From: Pseudomonas sp. TH43
Lineage (GTDB): Bacteria; Pseudomonadota; Gammaproteobacteria; Pseudomonadales; Pseudomonadaceae
NCBI RefSeq assembly: GCF_016650635.1
Contig: NZ_JAEKFI010000004.1
Location: 1,906,501 to 1,970,500 of the forward strand
DNA length: 64,000 nucleotides
Direction: 5' to 3'
Part shown: positions 59,571-64,000 of the stretch, in pieces
Position numbering within the stretch: the first letter of the stretch is position 1
Layout: every line of letters starts with the position of its first letter
Notes under the pieces: model-generated
Database searches by the model: none
Told to the model about the DNA's origin: nothing
What the model saw: only the letters and a program-made list of their open reading frames with translations
Position numbers and translations under genes: made by a program

Positions 59571-61796
59571 ATGCACAATATTCCTGGGGCGACACAAAAA
59601 CTGGCGCAATCGATTCGCGCTGCGGGCTGGCTATTCACCGGATTGGCGGCGCTGCCGCTGGCCGACGTTTCTGCCGCTGATAGCGCTGATCAGGAGCCGA
59701 CACTCAAGTCCGTGACGGTCACCGCTACTCGCCGCGAAGAGTCGCTGCAAAAAGTGCCGGTGGCGGTCTCGGTGATCGACGGCGAGCAGCTTGAACGCGA
59801 TAACCGCAATGGCGTGGCGAGCATCGTCCAGCAGGTGCCATCGTTGAATTTCCGCACAGGTGCATCGAACAAGGACACTTCGTTGTTCGTGCGTGGCGTC
59901 GGCACCATTTCGACCTCGCCCGGCGTCGAGCCGACGGTGGCCACAGTGATCGACGGTGTGGTTTACGCCCGTCCCGGGCAGGCCACGCTGGACTTGCTCG
60001 ATCTGGAGCGCGTCGAAGTTCTGCGCGGCCCGCAAGGCACGCTGTTCGGCAAGAACGCATCGGCCGGTGTGCTCAATATCACCAGCAAGGCACCGACCGC
60101 CGATACCCACGGCTACATCGATCAGTCGTACTACAGCGGCAACGAAAGCCGTACCCGTTTCGGCATTGGCGGCAGCCTGATTCCGGACACGCTGAAGGGC
60201 TCGATCAGCACCCTGTTCGGCACCTACGACGGTAATGTCGACAACAAACACAACGGTCAGGAGGTCAACGGTTACAACCATCGCGGCGCGCGCGGCAAGC
60301 TCGAATTCACCCCGAACGACGACGTGACGTTCACCCTGATCGCTGACTACATGCAGTCCCACGATGACGGCCCCAACGGCGTTGTCAGCAAGTCACTGAC
60401 GCCAGCGTTTGCCAACGCGCTGAGCCCGGTAGGCGCGACCAGCCACAACCGCGACATCAACACCGACACCCGCTCTCACGTCGAGGACATCAACAAAGGT
60501 TTGTCCGGCCAGCTCGACTGGCAATTGGGCGATTACACGCTGACGTCGATCACCGCGTGGCGTGGCTGGGACAACACCCAATATCAGGACGGCGACCGTC
60601 TCGGCACGGTGACGGCGGCGTTCCCCGGCACGGCGGACAAGGGCGATCTGGCGTTCGATCAGTATTCGCAAGAGTTGCGCCTGGCCTCGCCGAAAGGCGA
60701 GTTCCTCGAATACGTCGGTGGCCTCTTCTATATGCACGGCAAGGACGAAGAGACCTATCAGCGCACACTGACCACCACCACGCGCACCGACCGCGGCGTT
60801 GCCGACTACAGCACCACCAGCGACAGTTATGCGGTGTTCGGTGAGAGCACGCTGAACTTCACTTCGGACTTTCGCGGCATCGCCGGGTTGCGCTACACCC
60901 ATGACGATCTGGAATACGATCACCGCCGTGTCTCCACTTCAGCGACCACGGTCAGCGGCATTCAACCAGCGACCAGCAGTTCCGGTTCGGTGGACGAAGA
61001 CGGCTGGTCCGGCCGTCTCGGGTTGCAGTACGACCTGAGTGACGCGGTCACCACCTACCTGACCTATTCGCGCGGCTACAAAGGCCCCGCCTACAACGTG
61101 TTCTTCAACATGCAGCCGCGCGATACCGAAGCGCTGAAACCAGAAACCTCGAACACTTGGGAGGCAGGCATCAAAGCGACGAGCTGGAACAATCGCCTGA
61201 CCACCAACCTCGCGGTTTTCCACAGCGACTACGACAACTATCAGGCGAATTTTTTCGACACCGTCGCCGGCCAGGTGGTGACGCGTCTGATCAACGCCGG
61301 CAGCGTCAGCACCGAAGGCGTCGAGCTCGATTACGCCTTGCAGGCCACCCAGCAACTGAAGTTCTCCGGCGCACTGGCCTACACCCGCGCCCGCATCGAC
61401 GAATTCGCCTGCCCGGCGGGGGCGGCGGCGTCGTGCAACGTCAACGGCAAGCCACTGCCCTTCAGCCCGGACTGGAAAAGCTACGTGCGTGCCGACTACA
61501 CCATCCCGTTGGACAACGGTCTGGATATCGAACTTGGCACCGACTACAGCTGGCAGAGCGAAGTGCAGTACGACATCAGTCAGAACGTCGACACCAAGCA
61601 AGGCGCCTACGGCATCTGGAATGCCAGCGTGGCTTTGGCCGATTACAGCAACGGTTGGCGCGTGGCGCTGCTCGGCAAGAACCTCACCGACAAGTCTTAC
61701 TCGCCGGTACTCGCCAGCGGTGGCAATTACATCTATCGCGCCGTGCCACGGGATGACGAGCGCTACTTCGGCGTGCAACTGCGCAAGGATTTCTGA
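59571..61796 (+). CDS. TonB-dependent outer-membrane receptor
   Basis: A 741-residue receptor. Signal peptide to about residue 35 (PLADVSAAD), TonB box LKSVTVTATRREESL, plug domain with VLRGPQGTLFGKNASAGVLNI, and a barrel ending in KDF. No N-terminal signalling domain. It is followed after 2 nt by an LLM monooxygenase and then an aldo/keto reductase, so its substrate is probably processed by these. Under LacI control rather than Fur-type control it looks like a nutrient receptor, not a siderophore receptor; that is inference. The receptor at 19339-21699 has the same overall build. Confidence 0.87.
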   Translation: MHNIPGATQKLAQSIRAAGWLFTGLAALPLADVSAADSADQEPTLKSVTVTATRREESLQKVPVAVSVIDGEQLERDNRNGVASIVQQVPSLNFRTGASNKDTSLFVRGVGTISTSPGVEPTVATVIDGVVYARPGQATLDLLDLERVEVLRGPQGTLFGKNASAGVLNITSKAPTADTHGYIDQSYYSGNESRTRFGIGGSLIPDTLKGSISTLFGTYDGNVDNKHNGQEVNGYNHRGARGKLEFTPNDDVTFTLIADYMQSHDDGPNGVVSKSLTPAFANALSPVGATSHNRDINTDTRSHVEDINKGLSGQLDWQLGDYTLTSITAWRGWDNTQYQDGDRLGTVTAAFPGTADKGDLAFDQYSQELRLASPKGEFLEYVGGLFYMHGKDEETYQRTLTTTTRTDRGVADYSTTSDSYAVFGESTLNFTSDFRGIAGLRYTHDDLEYDHRRVSTSATTVSGIQPATSSSGSVDEDGWSGRLGLQYDLSDAVTTYLTYSRGYKGPAYNVFFNMQPRDTEALKPETSNTWEAGIKATSWNNRLTTNLAVFHSDYDNYQANFFDTVAGQVVTRLINAGSVSTEGVELDYALQATQQLKFSGALAYTRARIDEFACPAGAAASCNVNGKPLPFSPDWKSYVRADYTIPLDNGLDIELGTDYSWQSEVQYDISQNVDTKQGAYGIWNASVALADYSNGWRVALLGKNLTDKSYSPVLASGGNYIYRAVPRDDERYFGVQLRKDF

Positions 61797-61798
61797 AG

Positions 61799-63118
61799 AT
61801 GAGCAGACAGTTGAAACTCGGCGCGTTTCTTATGGCCACCGGGCACCATGTGGCGGCGTGGCGTCATCCTGACGTGCCTGCCAATGCCGGTCTGGATTTC
61901 GCCCATTACAAGCGGCTGGCGCAGATTGCCGAGGCGGCGAAATTCGATACGTTGTTCGTCGCTGACAGCGTCGCCGCGCCGACCCAGGACATCGCCAGCC
62001 GCATGGCGCGCTCCGATCACTTCGAACCGCTGACGTTGCTTTCGGCGCTCAGTGCCGTGACCGAACACATCGGCCTGATTGCCACGGCGACCACCAGTTA
62101 CAACGAGCCGTACCACGTAGCGCGTAAATTCGCTTCGCTCGATCACCTGTCGGGTGGGCGTGCGGGATGGAATCTGGTGACCTCGGACAACGCTGCCGAG
62201 GCGCTGAATTTCGGTCGTGATGAACATATCGGCCACGCTGAGCGCTACAGCCGCGCCCGCGAGTTTCATCAGGTGGTGACCGGGCTTTGGGACAGTTGGG
62301 AGGACGATGCGTTTGTTCGCGACAAGGTCAGTGGCGCGTATTACGACCCTTCGAAACTGCATGTGCTGGATCACGTCGGCGAGCACTTTCAGGTCAAAGG
62401 CCCGCTGAACGTTGCGCGCTCACCGCAAGGGCAACCGGTGATCGTCCAGGCCGGCTCTTCCGAGACCGGGCGTGAATTGGCAGCGCAGACGGCTGAAGTA
62501 GTGTTCACCGCGCAGACCTCATTGGCCAACGCTCAGGCGTTCTACGCCGACCTCAAAGGACGCCTGCCCAAGTACGGCCGCAGTGCCGAGTCGCTGAAAA
62601 TCATGCCCGGGGTTTTTGTGGTGGTCGGTCGCACTGAAGCCGAAGCACAGGAAAAATGTGAAACGTTTCAGCAATTAGTCGAACCCGAGGTTGGCGTCGC
62701 CTTGCTTGGGCGTATGCTGGGCAACTTCGACTTGTCGAAGTACCCGTTGGACGGGCCGTTGCCGGAGTTGCCGCTGACCGAAAGCGGCCAGCAGAGTCGG
62801 CAGAAATTGCTCACCGAACTGGCTGGCCGCGAGAACCTGACGCTGGCCGAACTGGGCCGCAGGATTGCCGGCGGGCGAGGGCATTACAGCCTGGTCGGTA
62901 CGCCCGAGCAGATCGCTGATCGCTTGCAGGAATGGTTCGAACAGGGCGCAGCAGATGGTTTCAATGTGCTGGTGCCGCACCTGCCGGGCGGGCTCGAGGA
63001 TTTCGCCAATGGCGTAGTCCCGGAACTGCAACGGCGCGGGTTGTTCAGAACCGAGTATGAGGGTCGGACGTTGCGCCAGAACCTTGGCCTGGCTCGCCCC
63101 GGCAACAGATTTGTATAG
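61799..63118 (+). CDS. FMNH2-dependent monooxygenase, NtaA/DmoA (LLM) family
   Basis: A 439-residue luciferase-like monooxygenase of the NtaA/SnaA/DmoA group: LGAFLMATGHHVAAWRHPDVPANAGLDFAHYKRLAQIAEAAKFDTLFVAD, ATTSYNEPYHVARKFASLDHLSGGRAGWNLVTS, and PVIVQAGSSETGRELAAQTAEVVFTAQ. It needs reduced FMN from another enzyme. DmoA oxidises dimethyl sulfide; other members act on amines or alkane sulfonates. It starts 2 nt after the TonB receptor stop, so they are one operon. Confidence 0.87.
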   Translation: MSRQLKLGAFLMATGHHVAAWRHPDVPANAGLDFAHYKRLAQIAEAAKFDTLFVADSVAAPTQDIASRMARSDHFEPLTLLSALSAVTEHIGLIATATTSYNEPYHVARKFASLDHLSGGRAGWNLVTSDNAAEALNFGRDEHIGHAERYSRAREFHQVVTGLWDSWEDDAFVRDKVSGAYYDPSKLHVLDHVGEHFQVKGPLNVARSPQGQPVIVQAGSSETGRELAAQTAEVVFTAQTSLANAQAFYADLKGRLPKYGRSAESLKIMPGVFVVVGRTEAEAQEKCETFQQLVEPEVGVALLGRMLGNFDLSKYPLDGPLPELPLTESGQQSRQKLLTELAGRENLTLAELGRRIAGGRGHYSLVGTPEQIADRLQEWFEQGAADGFNVLVPHLPGGLEDFANGVVPELQRRGLFRTEYEGRTLRQNLGLARPGNRFV

Positions 63119-63123
63119 CACCC

Positions 63124-63188
63124 TTCGCGAGCAGGCTCGCTCCCACAGGGAAATGCATTCCAAAGGTGGGAGCGAGCCTGCTCGCGAA
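63124..63188. repeat. REP pair (TTCGCGAGCAGGCTCGCTCC family)
   Basis: Inverted arms with loop GGAAATGCATTCCAA, between the LLM monooxygenase and the reductase gene. Confidence 0.9.
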
Positions 63189-63228
63189 GCAGTCGACACC
63201 CATTTCAAGACAGACAAGAGAGGATTCG

Positions 63229-64000
63229 ATGACTTACACCGCTGCCGAAAACCGCTACGACTCCATCCCTTACCGCCGCGTTGGCCGCAGCGGTCTGGTA
63301 CTGCCAGCGCTGTCGCTGGGCCTGTGGCACAACTTCGGCGACAGCACGCCGATCGATACCCAGCGCGCCTTGCTGCGCACCGCGTTTGACCTGGGCATCA
63401 ACCACTTCGACCTGGCCAACAACTACGGCCCGCCGTACGGCAGCGCCGAGATCAACTTCGGTCGCCTGCTGCGTGAAGATTTCAAGCAATACCGCGACGA
63501 ACTGATCATCTCCAGCAAGGCCGGTTGGGACATGTGGCCAGGCCCATACGGCCAGGGCGGCGGTTCGCGTAAATACGTGCTGGCCAGCCTCGACCAGAGC
63601 CTGCAACGCCTCGGTCTCGACTACGTGGATATCTTCTATTCGCACCGCTTCGACCCGGATACCCCGCTGGAAGAAACCGCCAGCGCCCTCGCCACCGCCG
63701 TGCAGCAAGGCAAGGCGTTGTACATCGGTATCTCGTCGTATTCCGGGGTGAAAACCCGCGAAATCGCTGCGCTGCTGAAAGAGTGGAAAGTGCCGCTGTT
63801 GATCCATCAACCGGCGTACAACCTGCTCAATCGTTGGGTGGAAAAGGATCTGCTCGATACCACCGAAGAGCTCGGCACGGGCGTCATCGCGTTCACCCCG
63901 CTGGCGCAAGGCTTGCTCACCGACAAATACCTCAACGGCGTGCCGGCGGATGCGCGGGTCAACCGTCCGGGCGGAGGTTCGTTGCAGGCTTCGCATTTGT
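63229..64000 (+). CDS. Aldo/keto reductase, YghZ/MgrA type (cut by window end)
   Basis: 257 residues are visible before the right edge. The N-terminus (YDSIPYRRVGRSGLVLPALSLGLWHNFGD) is that of the YghZ group of NADPH aldo/keto reductases. The catalytic tetrad is visible: D and Y in FDLANNYGPPYG, K in IISSKAGWD and H in IFYSHRFD. E. coli YghZ reduces L-glyceraldehyde 3-phosphate and methylglyoxal. ATG 63229 follows AGAGAGGA. It is downstream of the LLM gene with a REP element between, so it may belong to the LacI-controlled operon. Confidence 0.87.
   Translation, partial: MTYTAAENRYDSIPYRRVGRSGLVLPALSLGLWHNFGDSTPIDTQRALLRTAFDLGINHFDLANNYGPPYGSAEINFGRLLREDFKQYRDELIISSKAGWDMWPGPYGQGGGSRKYVLASLDQSLQRLGLDYVDIFYSHRFDPDTPLEETASALATAVQQGKALYIGISSYSGVKTREIAALLKEWKVPLLIHQPAYNLLNRWVEKDLLDTTEELGTGVIAFTPLAQGLLTDKYLNGVPADARVNRPGGGSLQASHL

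Overview
The window reads as chromosomal DNA of a Pseudomonas of the fluorescens group. Three things point there: GC-rich codon use, the dense set of REP-type inverted repeats typical of that group, and the atsR / atsBCA / atsK sulfate-ester cluster, whose key residues fall at or next to the positions described for the Pseudomonas enzymes AtsA and AtsK. I see no rRNA, tRNA, prophage, insertion sequence or CRISPR array. The genus call is inference from content; no marker gene is present.

Layout. 1-2.6 kb: end of a Crp/Fnr regulator, then an unusual array of 233-bp tandem repeats carrying copies of the 3' end of the adjacent periplasmic transthyretin-like gene, then that gene and a HbpS/GlcG-like gene. 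2.6-4.8 kb: a divergent two-component system. 4.8-6.3 kb: a hipBA toxin-antitoxin pair with two matching operators. 6.3-8.5 kb: an AraC regulator and a membrane fatty-acid desaturase. 8.7-25.4 kb: a sulfate-ester scavenging island (arylsulfatase atsA, ABC importer atsC/atsB/atsR, alkylsulfatase atsK, a second sulfatase, two paralogous LysR regulators, a TonB receptor, an arylsulfotransferase-family protein, and a dedicated TonB-ExbB-ExbD motor). 25.7-31.9 kb: a small serine hydrolase, a degenerate SfnR-like sigma-54 activator, an orphan MetQ-type protein and a polar amino-acid ABC importer. 32-41.6 kb: a lone AAA ATPase, an RND efflux operon, a GH101/GH129-like glycosidase and a methyltransferase. 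41.7-48.4 kb: a minus-strand organosulfur operon (two SfnB/DszC-like flavoenzymes, an LLM monooxygenase, MetQNI importer) preceded by a leader ORF and a terminator-like hairpin. 48.6-54.6 kb: an unknown two-repeat protein, a cystine importer (tcyJLN), D-cysteine desulfhydrase and serine acetyltransferase. 54.9-58.3 kb: a BCCT transporter behind a 30-bp palindrome, a small membrane protein and hicAB. 58.3-64 kb: a LacI regulator with an evident operator, a second TonB receptor, an LLM monooxygenase and an aldo/keto reductase cut by the window end.

How the genes fit together. Most of the window serves sulfur acquisition when sulfate and cysteine are scarce. TonB receptors would bring sulfur compounds across the outer membrane, ABC systems (AtsRBC, MetQNI, TcyJLN) across the inner membrane, and sulfatases, AtsK and flavin monooxygenases would release sulfate or sulfite. 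EpsC makes O-acetylserine, the acceptor for sulfide in cysteine synthesis. An AT-rich sequence (core TGCATATTC on one strand) recurs upstream of the sfnB operon and between lysR2 and the TonB receptor, and related TATTC elements lie upstream of atsK and the serine hydrolase; a shared starvation regulon is plausible but unproven. REP elements sit between most transcription units.
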